From the NCBI RefSeq assembly GCF_000161455.1, contig NZ_CM000745.1, positions 803,697 through 867,696 on the forward strand: 64,000 bases of DNA, in the 5' to 3' direction. Below are positions 53,806-62,715 of this stretch, in pieces. Positions within the stretch are counted from its first letter, which is position 1, and the number at the start of each line of letters is the position of its first letter. The position numbers were made by a program, and so were the translations under genes. The notes beneath the pieces are model-generated. The model made no database searches, was not told the DNA's origin, and was given only the letters and a program-made list of their open reading frames with translations. Source of the stretch: Bacillus pseudomycoides DSM 12442 (GTDB taxonomy: Bacteria; Bacillota; Bacilli; Bacillales; Bacillaceae_G).

Positions 53806-54334
53806 ATTTAGAAATGGAAAAGCTCAATTTTTAATCGAAAGCGGTATAGATATTAATGTTAAATATAGTGGTGAATCCGTGAAAGATATGGATGCATTAA
53901 CTTTTGCAAGGGAACAGGGTCAAGTGGAAATTGTTAAGTTAATAGAAGGCCAAAAAGAATTGACCGCTACTATAACCGAAGTAAATGGTAAAAATCAAGA
54001 TTATCATGATGAAATCTTAGAGCATGTAACTAAATACTTTGGAACTATTCAAAATACTATAAGTGAGATTGTTCCTGGTAGTAGAGTTTCAGTCAATATT
54101 CATATAATTCCTCCGTCAATGAATAATGATTTTGTAACTCTCGTAACTACAGGTATGAGTGATGCACCTATGGATTATTCAAATGAAGAAAGTGAGTTTA
54201 AATATGCAGAATTATTATTGAAATTACCTTCAAGTTGGATAGTTGGGAAAGATAATATGGGGGATCAAAACTATTATTGGCCTGTTTTTTTTTTCATTCT
54301 TTATATTAATTCCCAAAATAATTGGTTCGATTAA
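53798..54334 (+). pseudogene. Ankyrin-repeat plus suppressor-of-fused (SUFU) domain protein, truncated at both ends
   Basis: The frame opens without a start in one ankyrin repeat (FRNGKAQFLIESGIDINVKY, FAREQGQVEIVKLIEGQ) and passes into a SUFU-like domain: SRVSVNIHIIPPSMNNDFVT, LVTTGMSDAPMDYS, FKYAELLLKLPSSW, NYYWPV. After WPV a run of ten T bases (54287-54296) seems to shift the frame and the rest of the domain is lost. SUFU proteins in bacteria are proposed immunity proteins of polymorphic toxins. A GTG at 53879 opens part of it but lacks a ribosome site. The 5' end is cut by a mini-element. Confidence 0.72.
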
Positions 54335-55120
54335 CTATCTTTCTTTAAATAATGGTTTGGTCTTTTCTAAAAATGATTTAGTACCTTCTCTGAAGTCCTC
54401 TGTGGACGCTATCAAGCCGAAATAATCTGCTCCAAGACGTGCGGACTCTTCTAAAGTTAAATTACCTCCCCGATGAATTGCCTCCCAAGTCATTTTTACT
54501 GCGATAGGAGCCTGAGATAGAATTTCTTGGATAAGCGCTTCTGCCTCTGATAATAATTTATCAGGCTCAACAGTCCTATTAACCAGTCCTATTCTATAAG
54601 CTTCGTCTGCGCTTATCGCGGCTCCAGTGAGCAGCAGCTCTGTAGCACGCCCCTTACCTATAAGTCTGGGCAATCTCGTAGTTCCTCCAAATCCGGCAAC
54701 AGCTCCAATACGAACTTCAGGATGTCCTAATCTAGCATGATTAGCACAAATACGAATCGTACAGGATTCAGCTAACTCAAGTCCACCTCCTAGTGCAAAT
54801 CCGTTGATGGCAGCAACAACCACTTTTCCTAATGACTCGATTTTATGAGTAACCGTAACAGCCAACTGAGCTAAATCCCGTACTTCTAGTGGAGTGGCTT
54901 TATTGAGAAACTGAATGTCAGCACCTGCTGAAAATGCCTTTTCTCCAGCACCGATAATTATCAATGCTTTTACACTTGAATTAGTTTTAACCCTGTCCAA
55001 GACGGAGGAAAGTTGCTCAAGAACATCTCGGTTTAACGCATTTAGTGCTTCCGGTCTGTTTAATGTAATTCTTGCAATACCATTTTCCTCAGTGTAGAGG
55101 ACGACACTTTTGTTTAACAT
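54335..55120 (-). CDS. Enoyl-CoA hydratase/isomerase (crotonase) family protein
   Basis: A 261-residue crotonase. The oxyanion-hole segments KAFSAGADIQFL and AINGFALGGGLELAESC are intact, and both acid/base Glu positions are kept: one in HPEVRIGAVAGFGGTTRLPR, the other in GKGRATELLLTG. It ends TKSFLEKTKPLF. The enzyme most likely hydrates 2-enoyl-CoA in fatty acid or amino acid breakdown. GGAGG precedes the ATG. It stands alone without other beta-oxidation genes nearby and abuts the SUFU remnant tail to tail. Confidence 0.9.
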   Translation of the reverse strand: MLNKSVVLYTEENGIARITLNRPEALNALNRDVLEQLSSVLDRVKTNSSVKALIIIGAGEKAFSAGADIQFLNKATPLEVRDLAQLAVTVTHKIESLGKVVVAAINGFALGGGLELAESCTIRICANHARLGHPEVRIGAVAGFGGTTRLPRLIGKGRATELLLTGAAISADEAYRIGLVNRTVEPDKLLSEAEALIQEILSQAPIAVKMTWEAIHRGGNLTLEESARLGADYFGLIASTEDFREGTKSFLEKTKPLFKER

Positions 55121-55536
55121 TTTAATCCCTCCAATAGTTTAGTGTGCAGACACAAAAGGCTACTAATTTCTATCGCTTCTTTTATAACATTAAGAGAGGA
55201 TTTTTACTGAGATGTCGTCACCGACTGATTGCTCGTTCATAAGTGAGATTATATTTAGAATATACTGCACAACTCAAAAAAAGTTTTTTATTCATCAATT
55301 TAATCTTGTAGAATGCCCTTGTGGCGAAACATCTTGCATTTTTAACCACGACTAATATTCAGACACAGAACCTATCCCGCAGACCTCTTTAAACCGCTTT
55401 TCAATATAAAATGTTCTTCTTTGGACATAAAAATCCTCTTTAGGAAAAAATACTTAAGGGGGTAAAATTCCGCAAATTTCTTTTAAAATATCGCGCCTTT
55501 CTTCTAAACATCACTTCTTTTTTAAGGGTACAGACT
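55121..55536. other. Intergenic region upstream of the crotonase gene
   Basis: About 415 bases with the crotonase start signals on the left; the rest is AT-rich without a gene or repeat that I can name. Confidence 0.4.
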
Positions 55537-55654
55537 CATGCCCATCAAGTTAAAATTTTGCAGCATCTCAGAACGAAATTTTAAACCCTCTTGTAACAAG
55601 ACATCTCATTTTATCGTTTTGGGGGTGTAATAAAACCTTAGCTTGATGGGCATG
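55537..55654. repeat. Complete inverted-repeat mini-element (118 bases, MITE-like)
   Basis: CATGCCCATCAAGTTAA at the left end is inverted as TTAGCTTGATGGGCATG at the right end. The inside has TTTTATCGTTTTGGGGG and no gene. The termini resemble those of IS231 (IS4 family), CATGCCCATCAACTTAAG, known from B. thuringiensis, so a transposase acting in trans is plausible. Confidence 0.65.
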
Positions 55655-55683
55655 GGGTAGCACCACGCATCCATCAACTTAAG
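55655..55683. repeat. Spacer and facing end of a second mini-element
   Basis: GGGTAGCACCA separates the complete element from CGCATCCATCAACTTAAG, the terminus of another element whose body is missing. The same spacer type (GGGTAGCACCA, GGGTACTGCCA) recurs at 53.73 and 58.76 kb. Confidence 0.55.
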
Positions 55684-55704
55684 CATTTAGGCTATTCTCA
55701 AAGT

Positions 55705-55756
55705 AAAAAGCACGTTACTATTCTCTTATGTTAATGAGAATAGTAACGTGCTTTTT
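55705..55756. terminator. Perfect long hairpin
   Basis: AAAAAGCACGTTACTATTCTC pairs base for base over 21 bp with its inverse, giving T runs on both strands. It stands at the end of the Tn3 transposase remnant. Confidence 0.85.
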
Positions 55757-56060
55757 ATGAATATACATCAGTTTGGAATGAACTCAATATATAATCTTTT
55801 ATATCAAATCGATGCTCACTTAAAAAGTTGATATGCTCCCATCCTAATGATGAGATATGTTTTAATAGTTCTTCATTAAACTCATACTTACTTTTTAACG
55901 TTTCTACAGATTTACTTAAATATACGGCGTTTCATATAATAATGGGATTAATCGGAATACTTAATAAATTCGCTCGTTGTATTTGATCCTGGAGAGCACG
56001 TTTAGGTATATCATATAGATTTTTCATAATTGCATTTATTGCAAGCGTTTTCAATTTTAG
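55755..56060 (-). pseudogene. Tn3-family transposase C-terminal remnant
   Basis: Reading the minus strand gives RALQDQIQRANLLSIPINPI, a TGA where TnpA proteins have the Trp of IxxWNTVYL, then NAVYLSKSVETLKSKYEFNE and ELLKHISSLGWEHINFLSEH. This is the conserved C-terminus of Tn3/Tn4430-type transposases. The rest of the transposon is absent. Confidence 0.85.
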
Positions 56061-56149
56061 GGATTGTTATAATCTACATTTTTCACAAAACATTTCTTAG
56101 CATATTTAACTTTAAGCATTGGTAACAAAACCCTTATTGTTTATAGTTT

Positions 56150-57496
56150 TTAACTATGATTTTTCCCTATTTTTAATATATAGATTCCTAAAATAATCAA
56201 TCCTAGTCCTACAAACGGGACAGTTGGAAACTTCGTTCCTGTTGATGGCAGGTGATGCTTTTCCTTACTTGCAAGATCATTTTCCATTGCGCCCTCTTTA
56301 CTTTGTATATCATAAGATTGTTTAGCATTTCCATATGTAGCATGCACTTTTTTAATTTCCAGGCCACTTGTTATTTTTTGATTCTTTATTTCTATTTCTG
56401 CTATCTCGCCAGTTTTTACTTCCATTTTTTTTATTGTAGGATCAAGTACATAACCTTCTGGAGCCTGAATTTCTTTTACAACATACGTACCGGTAGGAAG
56501 TTTATTTAATGTAGCAATCCCATTCTCAGTTGTAGTGATTTCTTGTCTAAAATCCCCATTTTCACTTACAACCTCAAACACTGCCCCTTTTAAAGCCTCT
56601 CTATTTTCTCCTACCTTCATAATTTTTAATGACCCCCAAAATTCCCATCCTACTACTATATCTGTACTGCTTTTTTCACTCATTCTTGGTAATAAAGCAG
56701 TTACATCTTGAATCCTTTGTTGGCCATCAAAGGTAACTGCTTGTAAGCTCTGCAATTTTGCATTTACTCTGATCTTGAAATTTCCACTTGTTGCGTTTTT
56801 GGGAATCATAACTTTAAATTTTTCCTCTATAGAGAATTCATTCTTTTTTTCACCTTGTTCATTTATAATTTTAGCTCCTTCTGGTGCACCCTCCATTTGA
56901 ACTGAGTATACTCCAGATACTGAATTTGATTGAACTCTATATAAATTTGTTTCAAAATATTCCCCATTTTGCTCTACAGTTTGTTTTCCAGTAGGTATTA
57001 CGTTCAAATATGTTTCCTGAACTTCAGTACCTTTAGAAGCTTTTTCTACCAAATGCTTTACAAGGTTATATACCTGTTGGTTTTCTGGCTTTGAATCGGC
57101 AATTTCAATTTTTTTAGATGCAATCCAGATAGCTAGTTGAGTTGCATAGTAGGCTTCCTCTTTTGTAGAAACTCCTAATTCAGCCGGCGTTTTTTGAGGG
57201 TATCCATAAAGTAAGACACGATATACAAAATCATTCTCTTTTCCAATTTCAGAAAGATCATCTCCATTAGGTGAATTCAGATCAGGTGATAAACAATATG
57301 CAACATCTTTTGATGACGTTCTTAGTAAGTCTGCCTTTACCTTTACTTCAGTACCTTTGAATTTAATATAATTCCAGTTCATTTGAAACTTTTCTTGATG
57401 TATTATCTCGGCTGCTGCTTGTGGAATAGAAATCCCTAGCAACATAATGATTAAACTTATAATTCCAAAACATTTTGTTAACATTCTACGTTTCAT
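56150..57496 (-). CDS. Thioester-domain, SpaA-type, LPSTG-anchored surface adhesin
   Basis: A 448-residue protein from ATG 57496 (GGTGGGAATGAG upstream). Signal peptide MLTKCFGIISLIIMLLGISI ends at AAA. Residues about 60-180 form a thioester (TQXA) domain: the Cys in DVAYCLSPDL and the Gln in AYYATQLAIWIAS would form the internal Cys-Gln thioester that binds host or surface amines covalently. Middle segments are followed by a SpaA/Cna-B-type domain (GSLKIMKVGENREALKGAVF, TGTYVVKEIQAPEGYVLDP) likely with an isopeptide bond. The end is LPSTGTKFP, a hydrophobic segment and KIGKNHS, a sortase A signal. No sortase or pilin gene is adjacent. Confidence 0.9.
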   Translation of the reverse strand: MKRRMLTKCFGIISLIIMLLGISIPQAAAEIIHQEKFQMNWNYIKFKGTEVKVKADLLRTSSKDVAYCLSPDLNSPNGDDLSEIGKENDFVYRVLLYGYPQKTPAELGVSTKEEAYYATQLAIWIASKKIEIADSKPENQQVYNLVKHLVEKASKGTEVQETYLNVIPTGKQTVEQNGEYFETNLYRVQSNSVSGVYSVQMEGAPEGAKIINEQGEKKNEFSIEEKFKVMIPKNATSGNFKIRVNAKLQSLQAVTFDGQQRIQDVTALLPRMSEKSSTDIVVGWEFWGSLKIMKVGENREALKGAVFEVVSENGDFRQEITTTENGIATLNKLPTGTYVVKEIQAPEGYVLDPTIKKMEVKTGEIAEIEIKNQKITSGLEIKKVHATYGNAKQSYDIQSKEGAMENDLASKEKHHLPSTGTKFPTVPFVGLGLIILGIYILKIGKNHS

Positions 57497-58343
57497 CTCA
57501 TTCCCACCATTCATCAAATTTTCAGGAAAAACCTTACATGCTGATTATATTTTCTGTAAAAGAATATTAGTTTGATTATTCAGAAATTTATAGGTGTAAA
57601 TAATGATTGTGTTATAATTTCATATTTTCTTATAATCTTTATCGTTTAATTGGATTTACCATATTTGTTAAAGATACTACTTACTTAACTAAATGTACGG
57701 GCGTAAATATTATTCTATACTATTAAAAACTAATTCAAAAAATCAATTTTTAGAATTTAAATCTATGTATTTAAAAATAAATACACTTAACAATCCACCT
57801 ATTAAATGAATGTTTTTTCTATTCAATTTACCTTCACAAAACACCGGCTGCATCCTTAGGGAATTTAGCCATATTTTACATTTATTATTTTTAGAGAATA
57901 CATGGCTTGCAATTCTTTTTTTATGTTATGATATTTTGTTTATTGATTCTTGTACAAGAATATACTTCTCAAAAGTAAAATAATTTTAATCCTTTATCAT
58001 TCTTTTAGCTGTTTATATACATTCATGGATAGATTGAAAATCATATATACGCATGTGCATTGTAACTTAGACGGTTAATACACGGGACCATCAAACGGTT
58101 CCAACAGAAACATAAGGGACACTATTTGATGACTGGTTGACAATTTCATTATATAACAAATATTAACAATTAAAGATTTTAATTTTTAAAATTATGTGAA
58201 TTAATAAAATAAAAAAATATCTTATTTTTAATTCCTGAAAAATCCCAATGTTTCATTTCACATAAACTACTTGGTTCTGGTGCAAAAAATACTATCATTG
58301 TGTACACTGAAAATATTCATAAATAAAGGACGTGTACGACGAT
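57497..58343. other. Long AT-rich intergenic region
   Basis: About 850 bases. The left end holds the adhesin promoter. The rest is extremely AT-rich. A G+C-richer patch near 58065-58115 (GACGGTTAATACACGGGACC) has no gene and no known motif. Confidence 0.45.
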
Positions 58344-58697
58344 GAAAAAACCAGTGGATTTTAAATGGAAGCACTATGAGCTGGAGAGTTTGGTTATACA
58401 ATTTATCAATCCGCCATTTTAGAAGGAGGAAGAGATCCCTTTTATCAGTGGATTAATGACAATGACAAGATAGAAAATTATGAACTGGAAGGAGCACAAT
58501 TCATCTTTGGTAAAATGACTGGAAGTAATGTAAAGGGCATGAAAATGATTGTTCCTGCAAAAGGAAAGGACAGTACTTATCAAGTTGTAATCATTGATGA
58601 TGTTTTAAATAAGGCTGAATTAGAGAAAATCATGATTTCCTTTTTATTTGAGTTCGAACGAAATCTTCATGTGATAAAAGAAATTAATAATCTATAA
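58344..58697 (+). pseudogene. Frameshifted gene for an unrecognised small protein
   Basis: The start reads MKKPVDFKWKHYELE, then one frame shift later GEFGYTIYQSAILEGGRDPF, YQWINDNDKIENYELEGAQF and IFGKMTGSNVKGMKMIVPAK to VIKEINNL. The break is near 58380. The C-terminal part KAELEKIMISFLFEFERN is helical. I do not recognise the family. Confidence 0.5.
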
Positions 58698-58706
58698 AAC
58701 AAAAAA

Positions 58707-58790
58707 GTGAGATGAAATTTTTGTTTTGGGGGTACTTCAAAATTTTAGCTTGATGGCGATGGGGTACTGCCACACATCTATCAACTTAAG
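58707..58790. repeat. Back-to-back mini-element ends
   Basis: GAGATGAAATTTTTGTTTTG and TTTTAGCTTGATGGCGATG are the right end of one element; GGGTACTGCCA is the spacer; CACATCTATCAACTTAAG is the facing end of another. Confidence 0.55.
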
Positions 58791-58922
58791 AAAAGTAAAC
58801 ACCTCCTAATAAAAAAATCCCATAGGTGTTTTGCAAATCCTTTAATGATCCATCGACTACAATCGTACATATTTTGCCGACGCTTGTCGTTTGCATAGAC
58901 GCAAGAATAAAAAATCAAATAA

Positions 58923-58955
58923 AAAAGATAGAGATACAAATATCTCTATCTTTTA
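58923..58955. terminator. Terminator of the small membrane protein gene
   Basis: AAAAGATAGAGATA, loop CAAA, TATCTCTATCTTTT is a 14-bp stem with flanking A and T runs, just beyond the minus-strand stop at 58974. Confidence 0.82.
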
Positions 58956-58982
58956 TCAGTGGGGATGGAAGTTTCACTTTAT
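58954..58982 (-). repeat. Terminal part of a bcr1-type repeat
   Basis: ATCAGTGGGGATGGAAGTTT then CACTTTAT is the end of a bcr1 variant. It overlaps the last codons of the membrane protein gene at 58974, so the repeat supplies part of the protein's C-terminus or its stop. Confidence 0.5.
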
Positions 58983-59450
58983 TCTTTTTATCTTTAACTT
59001 CATTATATTTACCGTGAATTCAAGTTTATCAACAATCCCTTTTTCAAAAGTTTTATAAAAAGCATTATTTGATATTGCAATAAAGAACAACATAAGAAAA
59101 AACACTTTTGTATTCCCATCTACCGAAGTACCTTTAATTCCCCATTCCTCCAGTGTTTTCCCTCCTATATTTACTATAGAAAACGCCCCGGAAATATATG
59201 TAGCAAAAAAATGTACCTGATAGAACCTTTTTAAAAATGTATTTGAATCATGTTTCCAAGTATAGATAAAGTGTAAACTGAATGAAAATATAGCTGACAA
59301 TATATTAGATACTATTAACATACAAATAAATATTTCTACTGAATCTGGCTCTATAAACCTAGTAATGAATGAATCTGCAAAAGTAATAATATCCATTCCG
59401 AATATTACTGCAAAAAAATACAAAATCAAATAATAGAAATAAACAAACAT
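58974..59450 (-). CDS. Small multi-spanning membrane protein, unknown
   Basis: A 158-residue protein with four hydrophobic segments (FVYFYYLILYFFAVIFGMDI, EIFICMLIVSNILSAIFSFS, VHFFATYISGAFSIVNIGG, VFFLMLFFIAISNNAFYKTF). The start ATG 59450 follows AGGAG by nine bases; the open extension to 59537 is not supported. The C-terminus is basic (MKLKIKRIK) and coded inside the end of a bcr1-like repeat. No family is recognised. Confidence 0.55.
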   Translation of the reverse strand: MFVYFYYLILYFFAVIFGMDIITFADSFITRFIEPDSVEIFICMLIVSNILSAIFSFSLHFIYTWKHDSNTFLKRFYQVHFFATYISGAFSIVNIGGKTLEEWGIKGTSVDGNTKVFFLMLFFIAISNNAFYKTFEKGIVDKLEFTVNIMKLKIKRIK

Positions 59451-59994
59451 ATTACTCATCTCCTGAAAAATAATGAATTTTAAATTGCTCTTAGAAGTCA
59501 GCTGAGATACGTGTAAAACTAGATCATAGGGATACATTATTTACCAAAAACTATTTTCTGAAGATATTTGTAATATAAACGTTCGTTTTTATTTGAAAAT
59601 ATGAAATACCCTAACTGATGAACTAGATGTAACAAAAATACTCTATCAAAAATAATCCGTACCATTATTAGTGCAATACCTTTTTTCTATATCAAAACCT
59701 GATGTTAGAAATATATATAATACAGGCTGTGAACTGAAATTACATGTATCTTGGTCAACAAACCCCATCTTTTTAATGCTTTTCTTTCATACACTCTCGC
59801 TAATATAGTCTACTTTTCTAACAATTGCAATTCAAACTATATTTTTAAAAAATACAAACCATAAAAAACAAAATTAAACGACTCCCTAAGAGAGAAGCTT
59901 AATTTTGTTAAGGGATATAGCCATATTTTTAAAACTCACTATACTAAGGGGTCTCGCCACATCGCTATCAAGCTAAGACTACATTAGGAAATTT
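59451..59994. other. Intergenic region with hairpin and mini-element end
   Basis: About 540 AT-rich bases. 59867-59909 holds AACAAAATTAA and TTAATTTTGTT as a hairpin, and 59948-59977 a mini-element end. No gene is supported. Confidence 0.45.
59948..59977 (+). repeat. Inverted-repeat mini-element end
   Basis: GGGGTCTCGCCACATCGCTA then TCAAGCTAAG, close to the left break of the IS6 remnant. Confidence 0.5.
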
Positions 59995-60266
59995 TCAGGG
60001 AAGTTTTTTCACTTTCCAAATTTGATAGGTGAGATTGCCATATTCATGAACCCATCGCATGATGGTTGTTGGGTGAACTGAAATACCACGTTCTTTCAGG
60101 ATTTCAGATACATCACGATAACTTAAAGAAAAACGGCAGTAGTACAGGGCGGCTACTAAAATAATATCTTTCTTGAATTGTTTTCCTTTAAAATATCTCA
60201 TGTCTGATTCTCCTAGATCCTGTTTTCTAGAGTGTAGCTTCATGTAGAAAACTTTGCAACAGAACC
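59995..60266 (-). mobile_element. IS6-family (IS240-like) insertion sequence remnant
   Basis: The right-hand terminal repeat GGTTCTGTTGCAAAGTTTTC (minus strand, 60247-60266) is the IS6-family end. It is followed by the transposase start, MRYFKGKQFKKDIILVAALY at 60201 (GGAG eight bases upstream), YRDVSEILKERGISVHPTTI and MRWVHEYGN, the N-terminal helix-turn-helix. After LTYQIWKVKKLP the frame stops at 59995 and the DDE catalytic part and other end are missing. Confidence 0.9.
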
Positions 60267-60274
60267 CTCTATAT

Positions 60275-60748
60275 TTACCAAACAGGTCTAAACCTCAATG
60301 ACAATTTACCTTCATTTGTTTCATAAACTAATTTTGTTAAATCTTCTTTGAGCATTTGCATGCGCTCAGCACCTATGTTTTCAATCCAGCGTCTCTCAAT
60401 ATCAGTTAGTATTTCTTCTTTTGCTTTCAATACTAACCATCCTCGTTCGGTCAAAACGATAATCTTCCCTCTTTTATCAGTGGGGTGAGTTTGGCGCATT
60501 ACATAACCACTTTTCTCAAGATAATCCACCATTTTACTTACAGCTTGTTTTGTAATTCCTAAGTATTCGGCTAGTTCTATACCTGTTGCTCCATCAGGGG
60601 TAATACATTTAAACATAAAACCATGTGCAGGTCTAATATCTCCAAATCCCAATTCATTCAATCTGTCATGTAGTTCATTAATCACCGTACTAAAGGATAA
60701 TGACAAAAGTGATGTAAGATCTAATTCACTAAATACTCGTTGATTCAT
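60275..60748 (-). CDS. MarR-family transcriptional regulator
   Basis: A 157-residue winged-helix regulator from ATG 60748, eight bases after AGGAGG; the extension to 60775 would run into the operator. Family marks: GFMFKCITPDGATGIELAEY, LGITKQAVSKMVDYLEKSGY (recognition helix), RQTHPTDKRGKIIVLTERGW (wing). No Cys is available for a redox switch in the visible core except Cys in KCITPDG, so ligand or thiol sensing by that Cys is possible. Two palindromes lie before it and two before the azoreductase gene, so it probably represses itself, the divergent gene and azoR. Confidence 0.88.
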   Translation of the reverse strand: MNQRVFSELDLTSLLSLSFSTVINELHDRLNELGFGDIRPAHGFMFKCITPDGATGIELAEYLGITKQAVSKMVDYLEKSGYVMRQTHPTDKRGKIIVLTERGWLVLKAKEEILTDIERRWIENIGAERMQMLKEDLTKLVYETNEGKLSLRFRPVW

Positions 60749-60767
60749 GTATAAAACCTCCTTAAAT

Positions 60768-60788
60768 AAAGTCAATCAAGTTGACTTT
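60768..60788. promoter_or_regulatory. MarR-type operator 1
   Basis: AAAGTCAA-N5-TTGACTTT, a perfect inverted repeat, begins 20 bases before the MarR gene start codon. Confidence 0.75.
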
Positions 60789-60817
60789 ATTTAAATCTCA
60801 TTGTACTATAAGCGGTA

Positions 60818-60836
60818 TAGTCAATCAAATTGACTA
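60818..60836. promoter_or_regulatory. MarR-type operator 2
   Basis: TAGTCAA-N5-TTGACTA, same core GTCAA-N5-TTGAC as operator 1, in the divergent promoter region and about 65 bases before the gene at 60900. Confidence 0.75.
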
Positions 60837-60899
60837 CATCGCTTTTGTTATGAAAGAAATATGATTTAATAAATAATCAATATACTATGGAGGTTCTGT

Positions 60900-61484
60900 A
60901 TGACTCACATTGTTAAAATTAAAGCAAGTGTATTTATTCCAATGTCTTGGACTGAACCTATGAAGGATACTCAAACGGGTAATATAATTCAATTCGAAGG
61001 TGATTCACGTGAATTTACCCCTTATACTGTAAACACTATGCGCTCAAGAGTTGAACAGGAAGTAGTTGCAGATTTTTATAAAAAAGAAATTTTCTCATAT
61101 GCAAATACTGGTATAACAACAGAAAAAGTCACAACACTAGATGGTTCTGTTAATAAAAGAACAGGAAAAGCTAGTACGGAAGATATTTTGTGTACTGATA
61201 TTGTATGGAGTTCTGATGACGTCAAGTTTCAAATGAGTGCAAGTGCTAGCCAACCATTAAATGTATATGCACCTCCTGTTGACTATCTATTAACTGTACG
61301 TGTCCAAAAAGATGGTACTGTCGATATTCAAGGTACACATGATGGATTCCCTTGTTTTGAGTTTTATAAGCAAATAGATTTTGGACCATTTGAAGAAATT
61401 TATACACATGATTTCAGAGAAACAGGTGATACGCCTGAAGCGCTAGCTGGAGAAATGGATTATAGTTTTAAAAAAATATTGTAA
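60900..61484 (+). CDS. DUF3238-like protein, unknown function
   Basis: A 194-residue protein without signal peptide or membrane segment. KIKASVFIPMSWTEP, IIQFEGDSREFTPYTVNTMR and SRVEQEVVADF look like the bacillus DUF3238 family. The rest is beta-rich (YLLTVRVQKDGTVDIQGTHD). GGAGG lies before the ATG. It diverges from the MarR gene across two palindromic operators and is probably under its control. Its role is unknown; a lipocalin-like or binding function would fit its composition, but that is a guess. Confidence 0.65.
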   Translation: MTHIVKIKASVFIPMSWTEPMKDTQTGNIIQFEGDSREFTPYTVNTMRSRVEQEVVADFYKKEIFSYANTGITTEKVTTLDGSVNKRTGKASTEDILCTDIVWSSDDVKFQMSASASQPLNVYAPPVDYLLTVRVQKDGTVDIQGTHDGFPCFEFYKQIDFGPFEEIYTHDFRETGDTPEALAGEMDYSFKKIL

Positions 61485-61701
61485 AGTCAATGTATTGCTA
61501 CATTGTAATCGAACCAAGATAAATTTGTATTCATAATCAGTATATTGTACGCAAACTGGGAAGACCTCACATTAAGAAAAATTAGAGTTTTCTCATTTCC
61601 CTGGCGGTATACCATCGTTATCAAGATAGGATTAGAAAATATCAGTTACAAAAGAAACTATTTTCTTTTTCTAAAAAACCAGTGTAGATACCTTATTAGA
61701 C

Positions 61702-61899
61702 ATGTATCGAGTGGAGGATGATGTAGAAGAGGAAAAGTTGATTCATTTCCATAAAAAACCGAATTTTACTTGTCCTATGGGAGCAAATATACAAATTATT
61801 TTAGCCCACACACAAGAAGCGATGGATCAAGTATTAGAGAATATGGCAATGGAACAACTCGTTACATCATTAGTAAATAAAAATAAATTCTTCGTATAA
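61702..61899 (+). pseudogene. C-terminal fragment of an unrecognised protein
   Basis: Sixty-five codons (VEDDVEEEKLIHFHKKPNFT, ANIQIILAHTQEAMDQVLEN, MAMEQLVTSLVNKNKFFV) with no ribosome site before the ATG. The frame seems to be the end of a larger gene. A degenerate mini-element end (CCATCGTTATCAAGATAGG) lies about 70 bases upstream. Confidence 0.35.
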
Positions 61900-61978
61900 A
61901 GTGTATATTTTATCGCTCTAATTGTAACTTGTATAGTTATGCTTAGAGCGATAAAAAGAAAAGTGAGGGAACGTATAT

Positions 61979-62623
61979 ATGACTGTGAAAATTATAGTTT
62001 ATTCTGATTTTATATGTCCATTTTGTTTTTTAGGAACAGGTCCTTTAGATGAGGTTGTAAAGGAAAAAGATGTAAAAGTAGAATGGATGCCATTTGAATT
62101 GCGTCCTAGTCCATCTCCGAAAATTGATCCACGGACTCAACCTCGTGTAATGGAAGCTTGGAATTCATTTATTTATCCTACTGCTAAAAAATTAGGATTA
62201 GAAATAAAGTTACCACATTTGCGTTCGTATACGCACCTTGCGTTTGAAGGTTACCAATTTGCAAAGGAACATGGAAAAGGAAATGAGTTTCACCATAGAG
62301 TGTTTATTGCACATTTCCAAGAGGAACAAAGTATTGAAGACATCGAAGTGTTAACAAAATTAGCGGACGAAGTGGGACTTTCTCAGGAAGCATTTAAAGA
62401 AGCATTAGTATCACGAAAGTACCGAAAAATGCATCGAGAAGCTATAAAGCATGCCCATGTAGAAGCACAAATTATGGCTGTTCCAACGTTCATTATTGGT
62501 GACGAAGTTATTCAAGGTTTTACTAGCAAAGAAAAATTAACAAAGGCAATTGATCAAGAAATAGAGAAGAATAAAGAGAATGAGTTGGATGGACTGCAAT
62601 GTAGTATAGATGGGGATTGTTAA
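61979..62623 (+). CDS. DsbA-family oxidoreductase, FrnE-like
   Basis: A 214-residue cytoplasmic thioredoxin-fold protein. The active-site motif is CPFC in YSDFICPFCFLGTGPL, and the cis-Pro region is AVPTFIIGDEVIQGF. The helical insert between them (YQFAKEHGKGNEFHHRVFIA) is typical of FrnE/2-hydroxychromene isomerase-type DsbA proteins. It may reduce or isomerise disulphides in oxidative or electrophile stress. The tail QCSIDGDC (ending LQCSIDGDC) has two extra Cys. GAGGG lies before the ATG. No operator of the MarR type was found before it, but it lies between two controlled genes. Confidence 0.88.
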   Translation: MTVKIIVYSDFICPFCFLGTGPLDEVVKEKDVKVEWMPFELRPSPSPKIDPRTQPRVMEAWNSFIYPTAKKLGLEIKLPHLRSYTHLAFEGYQFAKEHGKGNEFHHRVFIAHFQEEQSIEDIEVLTKLADEVGLSQEAFKEALVSRKYRKMHREAIKHAHVEAQIMAVPTFIIGDEVIQGFTSKEKLTKAIDQEIEKNKENELDGLQCSIDGDC

Positions 62624-62661
62624 TGCTAGATTAAATTAGTGGTGAAATATAAATTTTAAAA

Positions 62662-62688
62662 AATACAGTCAACCAGATTGACTGTATT
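62662..62688. promoter_or_regulatory. MarR-type operator 3
   Basis: AATACAGTCAA-N5-TTGACTGTATT has perfect 11-bp arms with the same GTCAA-N5-TTGAC core. It is 135 bases before the azoreductase gene and could also act as a hairpin after the DsbA-like gene. Confidence 0.75.
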
Positions 62689-62715
62689 GGGATTCTATTG
62701 TAAAATGCATAACGA

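Noticed and set aside
58821..58910. Possible gene fragment on the minus strand (MQTTSVGKICTIVVDGSLKD)
   Set aside because: Protein-like but too short, without a start, and not recognised.
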